33,469 bases of DNA from Treponema sp. (lineage in GTDB: Bacteria > Spirochaetota > Spirochaetia > Treponematales > Treponemataceae), in NCBI GenBank assembly GCA_016282835.1, contig JAEELR010000165.1:1-33469 (forward strand). Reading direction: 5' to 3'. The notes below the pieces were generated by a model, which made no database searches, was not told where the DNA came from, and saw nothing but the letters and a program-made list of their open reading frames with translations. The position numbers and the translations under genes are program-made. Below, piece by piece: positions 16,137 to 24,075 of the stretch; positions within the stretch are counted from its first letter, which is position 1, and each line of letters begins with the position of its first letter.

Positions 16137-18683
16137 TTATTTCACAACAATATTTACAAGCTTATCTTTTACGACAATCTGTTTAACGATCTGTTTTCCT
16201 TCAACAAATTTTTTGTAGCCTTCAGTTTGAGCTGCAAGGGTTTTAAGTTCTTCTTCTGAACTTCCAGCCTTAGCTTCAAATTTACCGCGAAGCTTGCCGT
16301 TTACCATTACAACAATTTGCTTAACATTTTCTACACAATATTCTTCGCTGAATTCAGGCCATTTTTCGTAAGTAATTGTGTCTGTATGTCCAAGTTTTTG
16401 CCAAAGCTCTTCGCCAAGGTGAGGTGCATAACATGCAAGCATCTTTACAAAGCCTTCCCACATTGCACGAGGAAGCTTTTCGATTTTAGAACATTCATTG
16501 ATGAAAATCATCATCTGGCTTATTGCTGTGTTAAAGTCAAGATTTTCTGTGTCCTTTGTAACTTTTGCAACAGTTTTAGCATAAGTCTTTCTTAAATCGA
16601 TTAAGCTCTTGTCTTCGAGATTTCCTGTTATATCAATGTCACTGAATTCTTTTTCACTTATTGCCCAGATTTTTTCCAGGAATCTGTTTACGCCGATTAA
16701 ACCCTGTGTATTCCATGGTTTTGAAACTGTTAAAGGTCCCATAAACATTTCGTACATTCGCACACTGTCTGCGCCGTAGCTTTGAATCATTTCATCAGGA
16801 TTAACAACATTTTTGAGCGACTTAGACATTTTTGCAACAACGCGCTCAAGCTCTTCACCGTCTTCCTTAGAGAAATATTTTCCGTCTTTTTCTTCTACAG
16901 CATCAACTGCAACGAGTGACTTGTTTTTTCTCTGGAAGGCAAACGATGTAATCATTCCCTGATTTATAAGGCGCTGGAATGGTTCCTTTGTAGAAACCAC
17001 TCCAATATCATAAAGAACCTTGTGCCAGAATCTTGCATAAAGTAAATGGAGTACTGCGTGTTCTGCACCACCAACATAAAGGTCTACCGGCATCCAGTAA
17101 GATTCTTTTGCTTTGTCGCAGAATGATTTTGTGTTTGTCGGATCAATGTAGCGTAAATAGTACCAGCAGCTTCCTGCCCATTGAGGCATTGTGTTTGTTT
17201 CGCGTTTTGCATCCTTGCCGCATTTTGGACATTTGCAGTTTACCCATGAGTCAATTCCGGCAAGAGGGCTCTCTCCTGTTCCTGTTGGCTGATAGGTTTT
17301 TACAGCTGGCAATTCAAGCGGCAACTGATCTTCCGGAATACATACTGTTCCACAGTCAGGGCAGTGTACTAAAGGAATTGGTTCGCCCCAGTAGCGCTGT
17401 CGGCTGAATACCCAGTCACGGAGTTTATAATTTACTGCTTTCTTTCCAATCTTTTTTTCTTCAAGGAATTCAAGCATTTTTGCAATTGCATCTTTTTTGT
17501 TAAGTCCGTCAAGGAATTCTGAGTTAACATGGATTCCGTCTTCTGTCCATGCCTGCTTTTGTACATCAACTTCGCTCTTTAATACTTCGATTATTGGCAG
17601 GTTGAATTTTTTTGCAAAGTCCCAGTCACGGGTGTCGTGTGCAGGAACTGCCATAATTGCACCGGTTCCGTATGAGATTAATACATAGTCTGCAACCCAA
17701 ATTGGAATAAGTTTTCCGTTTACAGGATTGATTGCATAGCTTCCTGAGAATACACCTGTTTTGTCTTTTGCAAGATCAGTGCGTTCAAGGTCACTCTTTT
17801 TTGCAGCCTGTTCACGGTATGCTGCAACTGCATCTTTTTGTTCAGCAGTTGTGAGTTTATCAATTAAAGGATGTTCTGGACTTACTACCATGTATGTAGC
17901 ACCAAAGAGTGTGTCGCATCTTGTTGTGTATACGGTTAAAGCCTGGTCTGTTGTCTTTCCGTCTTTGTCTGCAACTGTGAAAGTTACTTCGGCACCTTCA
18001 GATCTACCAATCCAGTTTCTCTGCATCAATTTAACGCTTTCAGGCCAGTCAAGAGTGTCTAAGTCTTCGAGCAGGCGGTCTGCGTATGCTGTGATTTTTA
18101 AGATCCACTGGCGGATTGTTTTTCGTGTTACCTGCGCACCACAGCGGTCACAGTGACCTTCTTTTACTTCTTCGTTTGCAAGTCCTGTCAAACAGCTTGG
18201 GCACCAGTTGATTGGAGTTTCTGCTTCGTATGCAAGACCTTTTTTATATAATTGAATGAATATCCATTGAGTCCATTTGTAATAATCAGGAGTACAGGTT
18301 CTGATTTCTCTGTCCCAGTCATAACTGAATCCGAGTGCTTTAATCTGCTGGGTGAAGTGTTCGATATTCTTAAAAGTTGTATCTGCCGGATGAGTACCGG
18401 TTTTAATCGCATAGTTTTCTGCAGGAAGACCGAAAGCATCGTATCCCATTGGATGAAGTACATTGAATCCATTCATTCTAAGATAGCGGCACCAGATGTC
18501 AGTTGCTGTGTATCCTTCAGGATGTCCTACATGAAGACCCGCTCCACTAGGGTAAGGGAACATATCAAGAACATAGCGCCTTTTCTCCTTAGGCACGCTT
18601 TCATCTTCAGTACACTTAAATGTTTTGTGTGCCTCCCAATAATTTTGCCACTTAGGCTCGATGGTTTTGAATGGATAAGACAT
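16137..18683 (-). CDS. leuS: Leucyl-tRNA synthetase
   Basis: An 848-residue class I synthetase that charges tRNA-Leu. The nucleotide-binding motif is HVGH (residues 51-54, in [15 protein letters not shown]) and the second signature KMSKS lies at about 618-622 followed by [11 protein letters not shown] zinc-binding pair CPSC and CDRC lies near residues 163-183. The editing domain follows with [15 protein letters not shown] and [20 protein letters not shown] second ribbon (CPDC, CPKC) lies near 440-485. Length is at the lower end of bacterial LeuRS. AGAAGGAG sits upstream of the ATG. Regulation is unclear: the upstream region has many hairpins but no T-box. Confidence 0.98.
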   Translation of the reverse strand: MSYPFKTIEPKWQNYWEAHKTFKCTEDESVPKEKRRYVLDMFPYPSGAGLHVGHPEGYTATDIWCRYLRMNGFNVLHPMGYDAFGLPAENYAIKTGTHPADTTFKNIEHFTQQIKALGFSYDWDREIRTCTPDYYKWTQWIFIQLYKKGLAYEAETPINWCPSCLTGLANEEVKEGHCDRCGAQVTRKTIRQWILKITAYADRLLEDLDTLDWPESVKLMQRNWIGRSEGAEVTFTVADKDGKTTDQALTVYTTRCDTLFGATYMVVSPEHPLIDKLTTAEQKDAVAAYREQAAKKSDLERTDLAKDKTGVFSGSYAINPVNGKLIPIWVADYVLISYGTGAIMAVPAHDTRDWDFAKKFNLPIIEVLKSEVDVQKQAWTEDGIHVNSEFLDGLNKKDAIAKMLEFLEEKKIGKKAVNYKLRDWVFSRQRYWGEPIPLVHCPDCGTVCIPEDQLPLELPAVKTYQPTGTGESPLAGIDSWVNCKCPKCGKDAKRETNTMPQWAGSCWYYLRYIDPTNTKSFCDKAKESYWMPVDLYVGGAEHAVLHLLYARFWHKVLYDIGVVSTKEPFQRLINQGMITSFAFQRKNKSLVAVDAVEEKDGKYFSKEDGEELERVVAKMSKSLKNVVNPDEMIQSYGADSVRMYEMFMGPLTVSKPWNTQGLIGVNRFLEKIWAISEKEFSDIDITGNLEDKSLIDLRKTYAKTVAKVTKDTENLDFNTAISQMMIFINECSKIEKLPRAMWEGFVKMLACYAPHLGEELWQKLGHTDTITYEKWPEFSEEYCVENVKQIVVMVNGKLRGKFEAKAGSSEEELKTLAAQTEGYKKFVEGKQIVKQIVVKDKLVNIVVK

Positions 18684-18726
18684 ATTTTTATTCTCCTTCT
18701 TATAATTTATTTATCTATGTAATGCA

Positions 18727-18853
18727 GCGACATGGAGGTCGCGTCATATATTAGCACTATAAACTGCGAGATTATGCAAAGCATAAGCTCGTTATATAAA
18801 AATTACAGGAGGTAATTTTTATATAAGGACTGACAAAATTATTGGGACAGTCC
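18727..18853. other. Run of four hairpins upstream of leuS
   Basis: In order: GCGAC/GTCGC (18727-18742); CGAG-x-TTATGC with GCATAA-x-CTCG, ten of eleven pairs around AAA (18767-18791); a perfect 15-base inverted repeat around AGGAG (18792-18826); and GGACTG/CAGTCC (18827-18853). The last three abut with no spare base. The fourth can alternatively pair as GGGAC/GTCCC at 18844-18854. The AGGAGG at 18807-18812 would be in the loop of the third. Nothing here encodes a protein. Confidence 0.8.
18751..18778. repeat. Direct repeat, left copy (28 bp)
   Basis: The 28-base sequence starting TTAGCACTATAA and ending ATTATGCA recurs at 18869-18896 with two differences. The two copies flank the last hairpins of the run, 118 bases apart. 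Confidence 0.8.
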
Positions 18854-18868
18854 CAGTATTATTATTTG

Positions 18869-18896
18869 TTAGCACTATAATCTGCGAAATTATGCA
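18869..18896. repeat. Direct repeat, right copy (28 bp)
   Basis: This copy matches 18751-18778 at 26 of 28 positions. It lacks the hairpin that the left copy shares with the following sequence. Confidence 0.8.
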
Positions 18897-18971
18897 CCGA
18901 GTTTATCATTTTCTTATGTTTTAGTACACAATGTATATGGAAGATTTTTTGTTGGAATTGTAGTTAGACAA

Positions 18972-19073
18972 TTATAAATCTGCAAATTTGCGCTGTATTG
19001 AATTCTCTACAAGCTTGTTTAGTGACATTTCATAATCAATGGCATAGATAGTGATTTTCTTTAAGACTAATGG
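18972..19073 (-). pseudogene. Possible remnant of a ribbon-helix-helix antitoxin-like gene
   Basis: A short minus-strand frame, closed by TAA at 18972-18974 and bounded upstream by a stop at 19074-19076, reads KKITIYAIDYEMSLNKLV and then ENSIQRKFADL. A beta strand of type KKITI followed by MSLNKLVE-x-S-I resembles ribbon-helix-helix DNA-binding proteins (compare SLNKLI-x-x-A-I). No start codon or ribosome site gives a full domain, so it is at most a decayed fragment. Nothing toxin-like is readable next to it. The call is weak. Confidence 0.3.
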
Positions 19074-19097
19074 TTAAGAAGATTGCAAAAAATGTTA

Positions 19098-19116
19098 TGC
19101 TGAATTTATTTCAGCA
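19098..19116. repeat. Dispersed palindrome, CTGAA...TTCAG type
   Basis: TGCTGAA and TTCAGCA arms around a five-base loop. It has the same CTGAA-loop-TTCAG plan as the elements at 22615-22640 and 24032-24052. Confidence 0.55.
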
Positions 19117-19129
19117 TCTATAAGTACAG

Positions 19130-19150
19130 ATTCTGAGACAAGCTCAGAAT
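19130..19150. repeat. Dispersed palindrome, ATTCTGAG...CTCAGAAT type
   Basis: Perfect eight-base arms around ACAAG, followed by GACA. It lies 14 bases from the previous palindrome and 14 bases before the GTGGTT palindrome, so three repeats are stacked here. Confidence 0.7.
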
Positions 19151-19163
19151 GACAAAGAAATGC

Positions 19164-19188
19164 GGTGGTTGAGCATGTCGAAACCACC
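19164..19188. repeat. Dispersed palindrome, GTGGTT...AACCACC type
   Basis: GGTGGTT and AACCACC arms around GAGCATGTCGA. It differs from the copy ending at 14717 by two bases in the core. Confidence 0.75.
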
Positions 19189-19200
19189 TGATTTTGTTTT

Positions 19201-19300
19201 AAACTCCGGTCATTTTTCATATTACCTTGGTAATATTTCATTAAACCTTGGTAATATTTTTTTTAAACTTTGGTCATTTAAAATATTACCTTGGTAATAT
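19201..19300. repeat. Palindromic tandem array, period 21 bp
   Basis: Two 18-base palindromes ATATTACCTTGGTAATAT (19219-19236, 19283-19300) alternate with partial copies at 19201-19215, 19243-19258 and 19265-19279. The GGT of each unit starts at 19208, 19229, 19250, 19272 and 19293, a spacing of 21-22 bases. It ends 15 bases before the promoter of the Fn3 lipoprotein gene. Confidence 0.85.
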
Positions 19301-19314
19301 TTTAAAAAAATGTA

Positions 19315-19344
19315 TTGTTTTTTTGAAATTCTCTTGACTATAAT
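19315..19344 (+). promoter_or_regulatory. Promoter of the Fn3 lipoprotein operon
   Basis: TTGTTT (19315-19320), 18 bases, then a consensus TATAAT (19339-19344). The start would be near 19351, about 35 bases before the ATG, with AAGGAGAG as ribosome site. Confidence 0.6.
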
Positions 19345-19385
19345 TTTCGCAACTCAAAAAAAATACAAAAAAGGAGAGTTTTTGA

Positions 19386-20408
19386 ATGAAACATTTTTCT
19401 ATTTTATTTTTATTACTAACTGCAGTTTTTTCAGTCAGTTTAATTTCCTGCCTGATGGAACCGGATGCTGAACTAACAGTTCCGGAAGTAACGCTGACAC
19501 TTTCTGAAAAAAATCCCCAGACCTCTGTTATAATAAGCTGGACAAAATCCAACGATGCAGAAGAATATTCTATTAAGAGGTCATTCATTCGTGACGACGT
19601 AACGGAATGGCATACTATTTACAAAGGAGATTTCTCTGTCTTAACTTTCGAAGATAACACCTTGGAAACTGGAGTAGAATACACTTATATAGTGACTGCA
19701 CATGCAGCCAGACAGCAATTTCTCTATCCCGCTTACTTTTCTGAAGAATCAGAACCAAAGACAATTACAACGGATAGAAATCCTCTTCAGACTCTGGATT
19801 TTCCCAAAAACCTTACAGTTCAGGAAGCAGAAGACGATACAAATGCACTTACCTTAAAGTGGGATGTAGTAGAAGGTGCTGATACTTATGAAATCTATAG
19901 ATGCCTGGACAATAGCGGTAAAACAGAATTACTGGCTTCTATAAAAGAAACTTCCTATACGGTTTATCACCTTTACAACCTAAAAAAGTATGAGTTTAAA
20001 ATAAAAGCTGTTAACGGTGAAAACTTTAGTCTTTTCTCATCTGAAGAATCAGGACGGGTAGCGGAAGCAGAAAACCTTGTAAAAAGCAAGGCATACTTAA
20101 TTGAAAATGGTGTAACAGAAAACTTCTATTCATCTAAAGATACACTGTGGTTTAAATGCACGCCGCAGAAAGGAATAATTACGATTTTTAATACATATAC
20201 ATTTGGAACAAGAAATATTTCAGCAACAGTCTTTACTGAAGATGGCAAAGTTCTTGCAACAGGATTAAGTTTTACCTTTTCAGAAAGCACCGGTTATAAA
20301 GATGTTAAACAGACTTTCAATGATTTCAGTGATTTTTGTCCGGGAGCAACTTATTACATAAGCATAACGGATGATGATTATGGTGATATTTCATTCTGTG
20401 TTGAATAG
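19386..20408 (+). CDS. Lipoprotein with two fibronectin type III domains
   Basis: A 340-residue surface or periplasmic lipoprotein. The signal peptide ends in the lipobox LISC. Two Fn3-like beta sandwiches follow (about residues 32-132 and 139-229), each with the W near strand B and a late Tyr (ISWTKSNDAEEYSIKR, LKWDVVEGADTYEIYR). The last 105 residues, with NFYSSKDTLWFKCTPQKG and ATYYISITDD, resemble bacterial pre-peptidase C-terminal type beta domains. No catalytic module is attached, so a binding or adhesion role is inferred. It forms an operon with the next Fn3 gene, 10 bases downstream. Confidence 0.82.
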   Translation: MKHFSILFLLLTAVFSVSLISCLMEPDAELTVPEVTLTLSEKNPQTSVIISWTKSNDAEEYSIKRSFIRDDVTEWHTIYKGDFSVLTFEDNTLETGVEYTYIVTAHAARQQFLYPAYFSEESEPKTITTDRNPLQTLDFPKNLTVQEAEDDTNALTLKWDVVEGADTYEIYRCLDNSGKTELLASIKETSYTVYHLYNLKKYEFKIKAVNGENFSLFSSEESGRVAEAENLVKSKAYLIENGVTENFYSSKDTLWFKCTPQKGIITIFNTYTFGTRNISATVFTEDGKVLATGLSFTFSESTGYKDVKQTFNDFSDFCPGATYYISITDDDYGDISFCVE

Positions 20409-20418
20409 GAGGCAAAAA

Positions 20419-21120
20419 ATGTTTTTAAAATATAAAAATACAATTAACAGAACAAAAGGTTTTTTAATCATCATTTTAAGCGCATTAATTTTCTGTGGCT
20501 GTCCTCTTTTTACATTACCTCTTGAAAGCCCTAAAAATATTTGGATTTCTAATATAACTTCTGAAAGTGCCATTGTTTCATGGTCATATGTATTAGATGC
20601 TGATTCTTATGAAATTTGGTGGACTTTTAAAGGCAACGAATACTGGAACGTTGAAAAGACAGACTATACATCATTTATACTTAAAGATTTAGTTGATGGC
20701 GAAATCTATTCGGTTCGAATCCGTGCTATTCCTGCAATTTACTCTGACTATATTCCAAGTGATTCTGCTATTAAAAATTTTAATACTCCTGAAAAGGAAG
20801 TTCCTGCTGGAGAGCTTGCACGACCAAGACATGTAACGCTTACACGAGAGGCTGATGGGACAGGCATAAAGATTAACTGGGATGCCGTAGAAGGTGCAGC
20901 TTATTACAACATAAAATGCAGTTACATAATGCAGCTTTCAGACGGAGATGAAACTGTAAAAGAAAAAACAGTTACAGTCAGTGCAGAGCAGACTTCATAT
21001 ACAGACACAGAAATAAATGGATACAATGTGATTCAATACAGCGTTGCTGCAAGAGATGCTGATTTTTCAAACATTGGCGATAAACTTCACTGGTCAAAAA
21101 CTGTTAATCTTAAAAAATGA
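20419..21120 (+). CDS. Fn3-domain lipoprotein, short partner
   Basis: A 233-residue lipoprotein with signal lipobox FCGC and two Fn3-like repeats (about residues 38-125 and 135-232). Repeat cores read IVSWSYVLDADSYEIWW and INWDAVEGAAYYNIKC, close to those of the upstream gene, WDVVEGADTYEIYR in particular. The frame opens earlier at 20371 inside the upstream gene, but AGGAGG seven bases ahead fixes the start at 20419. It lacks the third domain of its neighbour, so the two are paralogues of unequal length. Function is unknown. Confidence 0.8.
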   Translation: MFLKYKNTINRTKGFLIIILSALIFCGCPLFTLPLESPKNIWISNITSESAIVSWSYVLDADSYEIWWTFKGNEYWNVEKTDYTSFILKDLVDGEIYSVRIRAIPAIYSDYIPSDSAIKNFNTPEKEVPAGELARPRHVTLTREADGTGIKINWDAVEGAAYYNIKCSYIMQLSDGDETVKEKTVTVSAEQTSYTDTEINGYNVIQYSVAARDADFSNIGDKLHWSKTVNLKK

Positions 21121-21215
21121 CAGGACTTACGCCGGATAGTAAGGGCGCGTGAAAGCGCGTTCAGAAGCGAAGCGTAAGAATGAAACCCTGAATAGCCGGG
21201 TCAGGAAGTCCCTGT
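21121..21215 (+). ncRNA. Candidate structured RNA or GC-rich palindromic element
   Basis: This 95-base stretch is far richer in G and C than its flanks. Pairings visible by eye are CTTACGC (21126-21132) with GCGTAAG (21172-21178) enclosing CGCG/CGCG, CCTGA (21187-21191) with TCAGG (21201-21205), and GGACTT (21123-21128) with AAGTCC (21206-21211). The first and last compete for the same bases, so two alternative folds exist. No known riboswitch or RNA family was recognised, and no T-run follows. Confidence 0.35.
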
Positions 21216-21329
21216 ATGTTTACGCCCATATCCTTTCAGTTTACAAAGCCCCCTTCGTAATGATAATCTAAAAGAGGAGTGACTTTGACGGCTCCGCATA
21301 AATTCTTACTTTAAGGGTAGAGGTTACAG

Positions 21330-21821
21330 ATGGTTTGGGATTTAGTTTTTGCTATTGTTGGGGCGGTTCTTTTAGTTGTCGGTTTTTTAGGAACCGTTAT
21401 TCCAGTTTTACCCGGAGCTCCTCTTGCCTGGGCTGGACTTTTAGTTGCTCACTTTTCATCCTATACGCCTGTAAAAATTGTGACGCTCGTAATTTGTGCC
21501 GTTATCGCAGTGGCCGTCAGCATATTGGATAATTTTTTCCCTACCTTGTTTACGAAAGGTTCTGGCGGTTCAAAAGCCGGTATGGTCGGTTCTACGCTGG
21601 GGCTGATTGTAGGAATGTTTTTAGGCCCTCTTGGAATTATCGTTGGTCCGTTTGTAGGTGCATTAATCGGTGAGTTAATTCATGATTCCTCTGATTTCAA
21701 GCGATGTGCTTCTGCTGCGTTTGGTGCTTTCAAAGGATTTATTTTTGGTACGGGACTTAAAATGATTGCCTGCGCCGGTTTTATCTGGATTTATGTTGTT
21801 GCTTTTTTAAGGGCAAGATGA
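21330..21821 (+). CDS. DUF456 family membrane protein
   Basis: A 163-residue inner-membrane protein with about four or five helices. Typical features are GFLGTVIPVLPGAPLAWAG near the N-terminus, the loop LDNFFPTLFTKGSGGSKAG and the glycine-rich helix pair GLIVGMFLGPLGIIVGPFVG followed by GALIGEL. Biochemical role is unknown in the family. AGAGG lies 10 bases before the ATG. It begins a run of plus-strand genes leading to the NfeD/SPFH pair, but the tie to those genes is only proximity. Confidence 0.87.
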   Translation: MVWDLVFAIVGAVLLVVGFLGTVIPVLPGAPLAWAGLLVAHFSSYTPVKIVTLVICAVIAVAVSILDNFFPTLFTKGSGGSKAGMVGSTLGLIVGMFLGPLGIIVGPFVGALIGELIHDSSDFKRCASAAFGAFKGFIFGTGLKMIACAGFIWIYVVAFLRAR

Positions 21822-21840
21822 TTTTTGGAGCTGAACTAAA

Positions 21841-22512
21841 TTGAAGACAATAGAAATTTTATATGAAGATGAAGAAATTCTTTTAGTGAATAAATGTGAA
21901 GGCTTGAGCGTGCAGGGTGGAAATGGTGTTACTCATTCTCTTGACGAGGATTTATCAGCTCAGCTTGGATACAAAGTGTTTCTGGTTCATCGCCTGGATA
22001 AAGAAACTTCCGGAATTTTAATTGTTGCAAAATCAAGTGCAAGTGCTGCAAAGTGGACCAATCTTATTTCATCATCTTCGGTAACAAAAAGTTATACAGC
22101 AATCTGTTTAGGAAAGCCTTATGTAAATGGAAACTATCATTCTTCGGGAACATTAAAAAGTGTGATAGAAGCTCACGGAAGAAAACAGGAAGCATTTACT
22201 GATTTTGAAGTTGTAAAAACCGTTTCTGTAAAAAATGATTCTGGCGACGATGTAACTCTTTCTTTACTTTCTATTACACTTGGAACAGGAAGAATGCACC
22301 AGATTCGAATTCAAATGGCGGGCGTAAACTGTCCTGTTGCTGCAGATGATAAGCACGGAAACTTTAAGCTCAATAAAGTCATCCGCAAACTGGGAATTAA
22401 AAAGCTGCAGCTGGCTTCTACAAAACTTACTCTTCCAATAAAAAATGAATTGAGGACATTTGAAATACCCTTACCAAAACATATGCAGGATTGTGTCGAA
22501 ACGTATTTTTAA
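21841..22512 (+). CDS. RluA family pseudouridine synthase
   Basis: A 223-residue enzyme that isomerises uridine in RNA. The catalytic Asp is in HRLDKETSGILIVAKS, and the EDEEILLVNKCEGLSVQ start and GRMHQIRIQMA motif are family signatures. There is no S4 domain, so it is of the short RluA/RluC-like kind; whether its target is rRNA or tRNA cannot be told. The start is TTG at 21841, with GGAG ten bases ahead at 21827-21830; no ATG is available before the first conserved strand. Confidence 0.92.
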   Translation: MKTIEILYEDEEILLVNKCEGLSVQGGNGVTHSLDEDLSAQLGYKVFLVHRLDKETSGILIVAKSSASAAKWTNLISSSSVTKSYTAICLGKPYVNGNYHSSGTLKSVIEAHGRKQEAFTDFEVVKTVSVKNDSGDDVTLSLLSITLGTGRMHQIRIQMAGVNCPVAADDKHGNFKLNKVIRKLGIKKLQLASTKLTLPIKNELRTFEIPLPKHMQDCVETYF

Positions 22513-22516
22513 GTAA

Positions 22517-22551
22517 GTGACTAAAGTTACCGCAAAAGTAACAAAAGTCAC
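22517..22551 (+). other. Nested hairpin after the pseudouridine synthase
   Basis: GTGACT-AAA-GTTAC and GTAAC-AAA-AGTCAC form a six-pair and five-pair stem separated by a symmetric AAA/AAA loop. It follows the stop by five bases but has no T-run, so it could block 3' decay rather than terminate. Confidence 0.5.
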
Positions 22552-22614
22552 CGTTGTTTATGCGGTTAAATGGACGTATATTTATTACAGCACAGGTGCT
22601 TAAGTAATTATAAC

Positions 22615-22640
22615 TGTCATCCTGAACTTGTATCAGGAGC
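22615..22640. repeat. Dispersed palindrome, CCTGA...TCAGG type
   Basis: GTCAT, then CCTGA-ACTTGTA-TCAGG. It lies just upstream of the ribosome site of the NfeD gene and has the same ACTTGT loop as the copy at 24032-24052. Confidence 0.65.
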
Positions 22641-22657
22641 TATAAAGGAGGTCTCAG

Positions 22658-23110
22658 GTGGAAAACATAGTCGCGGTTTTGCGTAATTCCCTTCCATGGG
22701 TGTGGATTGGCATAACAATCATCTGTATTCTGATTGAATCACTGACTGTTTCGCTTACCACAATTTGGTTTGGAATCAGTGCGTTCATTATGGTATTTCT
22801 GTCCTTTACGCCTATTCCGATTGTTGCCCAGATTTTTATCTTTGTAGTAATTGCTTTGGTTCTTCTGATTTTTACACGCCCGGTTGTACAGAAAAAACTG
22901 AATGCAAAAAAGATTGCTACGAATTACGAGAAAATAATCGGACAGATTGCTGTAGTAACTAAAAAGATTACAGCACTGGAAAAAGGTGTCATAAAAATTA
23001 ATGGTATGGAATGGACTGCAGCCGTTCGCGAGGATATTACCCTTGAAGAAGGCAGCAAGTGCATTATAGAAGAAGTTGCCGGTGTTACGGCTTATGTAAA
23101 ATCAGTTTAA
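22658..23110 (+). CDS. NfeD-like membrane protein (short type)
   Basis: A 150-residue protein with two or three N-terminal helices (PWVWIGITIICILIESLT, TIWFGISAFIMVFLSF, IFVVIALVLLIF) and a C-terminal OB-fold (IGQIAVVTKKI through the strand GMEWTAAVREDITLEEG). Such short NfeD proteins partner SPFH-domain proteins in membrane quality control. The start is GTG, ten bases after a perfect GGAGG. The stomatin-type gene follows after 15 bases, the classic pair. The protease-bearing long NfeD is absent. Confidence 0.9.
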   Translation: MENIVAVLRNSLPWVWIGITIICILIESLTVSLTTIWFGISAFIMVFLSFTPIPIVAQIFIFVVIALVLLIFTRPVVQKKLNAKKIATNYEKIIGQIAVVTKKITALEKGVIKINGMEWTAAVREDITLEEGSKCIIEEVAGVTAYVKSV

Positions 23111-23125
23111 GAGAGGTATAAAAAA

Positions 23126-24013
23126 ATGACTTATGTTATTATTGCAGTTATTGTTGTTATTATGGTTCTGATTATCACAAACATCAGAATTGTTTCTCAG
23201 TCAAACGCTTTTGTAATCGAGCGCCTTGGTGCTTATCACGGAACATGGAATGTTGGTATTCATGTAAAGCTTCCGTTGTTTGATAGAATTGCCAAAAAGG
23301 TTTCTCTCAAAGAAAAAGTTTTTGACTTTCCGCCACAGCCGGTTATTACAAAAGATAATGTTACAATGATGATTGATACTGTAGTTTATTTTCAGATTAC
23401 AGATCCAAAGCTCTATACATACGGTGTTGAAAAACCAATCAATGCTCTGGAAAATCTTTCAGCAACAACTCTCCGTAACATCATCGGTGAACTTGAGCTT
23501 GATGAATCTTTAACAAGCCGCGATGTGATTAACACAAAGATGCGTACAATCCTTGATGAAGCAACTGACCCTTGGGGAATCAAAGTTAATCGTGTTGAAG
23601 TAAAAAACATTGAACCGCCACAGGCAATCCGTGAAGCAATGGAAAAACAGATGAAAGCAGAACGCGAGCGCCGTGAACAGATTCTTATTGCCGAAGGTCA
23701 CAAACAGTCTGCAATTCTTGAAGCTGAAGGCCAGAAACAGGCTATGATTTTAGGAGCTGAAGCACAGAAAGAAGCAGCAATCCAGAAAGCAAAAGGTGAA
23801 GCAGAAGCTATTCGTGAAGTTCAGCAGGCAAAGGCAGAAGGTCTTAAAATGCTTCGTGATGCTGAAATGGATGACAAGGTTCTTAAACTGCGCAGTCTCG
23901 AAGCATTTGAACGTGCAGCAGACGGACAGGCAACAAAAATAATTGTTCCTTCAGATTTACAGAATCTTGCCGGCGTAGTCACCAGCATTACAGAAATTGC
24001 AAAGAAGAAGTAA
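23126..24013 (+). CDS. SPFH/Band 7 domain protein (stomatin-like, QmcA type)
   Basis: A 295-residue membrane scaffold protein. One N-terminal helix (residues 2-21) is followed by the SPFH domain (SQSNAFVIERLGAYHGTW, VSLKEKVFDFPPQPVITKDN, LRNIIGELELDESLTSRD) and a long coiled coil rich in EGQKQ-type repeats (residues about 175-250). It assembles into ring-like membrane microdomains with NfeD proteins. It is separated by 15 bases from nfeD with AGAGG as ribosome site, so they are one operon. Confidence 0.93.
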   Translation: MTYVIIAVIVVIMVLIITNIRIVSQSNAFVIERLGAYHGTWNVGIHVKLPLFDRIAKKVSLKEKVFDFPPQPVITKDNVTMMIDTVVYFQITDPKLYTYGVEKPINALENLSATTLRNIIGELELDESLTSRDVINTKMRTILDEATDPWGIKVNRVEVKNIEPPQAIREAMEKQMKAERERREQILIAEGHKQSAILEAEGQKQAMILGAEAQKEAAIQKAKGEAEAIREVQQAKAEGLKMLRDAEMDDKVLKLRSLEAFERAADGQATKIIVPSDLQNLAGVVTSITEIAKKK

Positions 24014-24031
24014 TATAGAGTGTAAACCGTC

Positions 24032-24052
24032 ACCCTGAACTTGTTTCAGGGT
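24032..24052. repeat. Dispersed palindrome, ACCCTGA...TCAGGGT type
   Basis: ACCCTGA and TCAGGGT arms around ACTTGTT. It sits between the SPFH gene and the LuxR-type gene, a few bases before an in-frame GTG at 24055. Confidence 0.7.
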
Positions 24053-24075
24053 CTGTGTTGATAGAGATTATACGA

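Noticed and set aside
18684..18760. T-box leader for leuS
   Set aside because: No T-box sequence, specifier stem or terminator/antiterminator pair is seen on the minus strand before leuS.
20710..20730. tRNA T-arm-like GGTTCGAATCC
   Set aside because: It encodes part of the Fn3 lipoprotein and is not followed by an acceptor stem.
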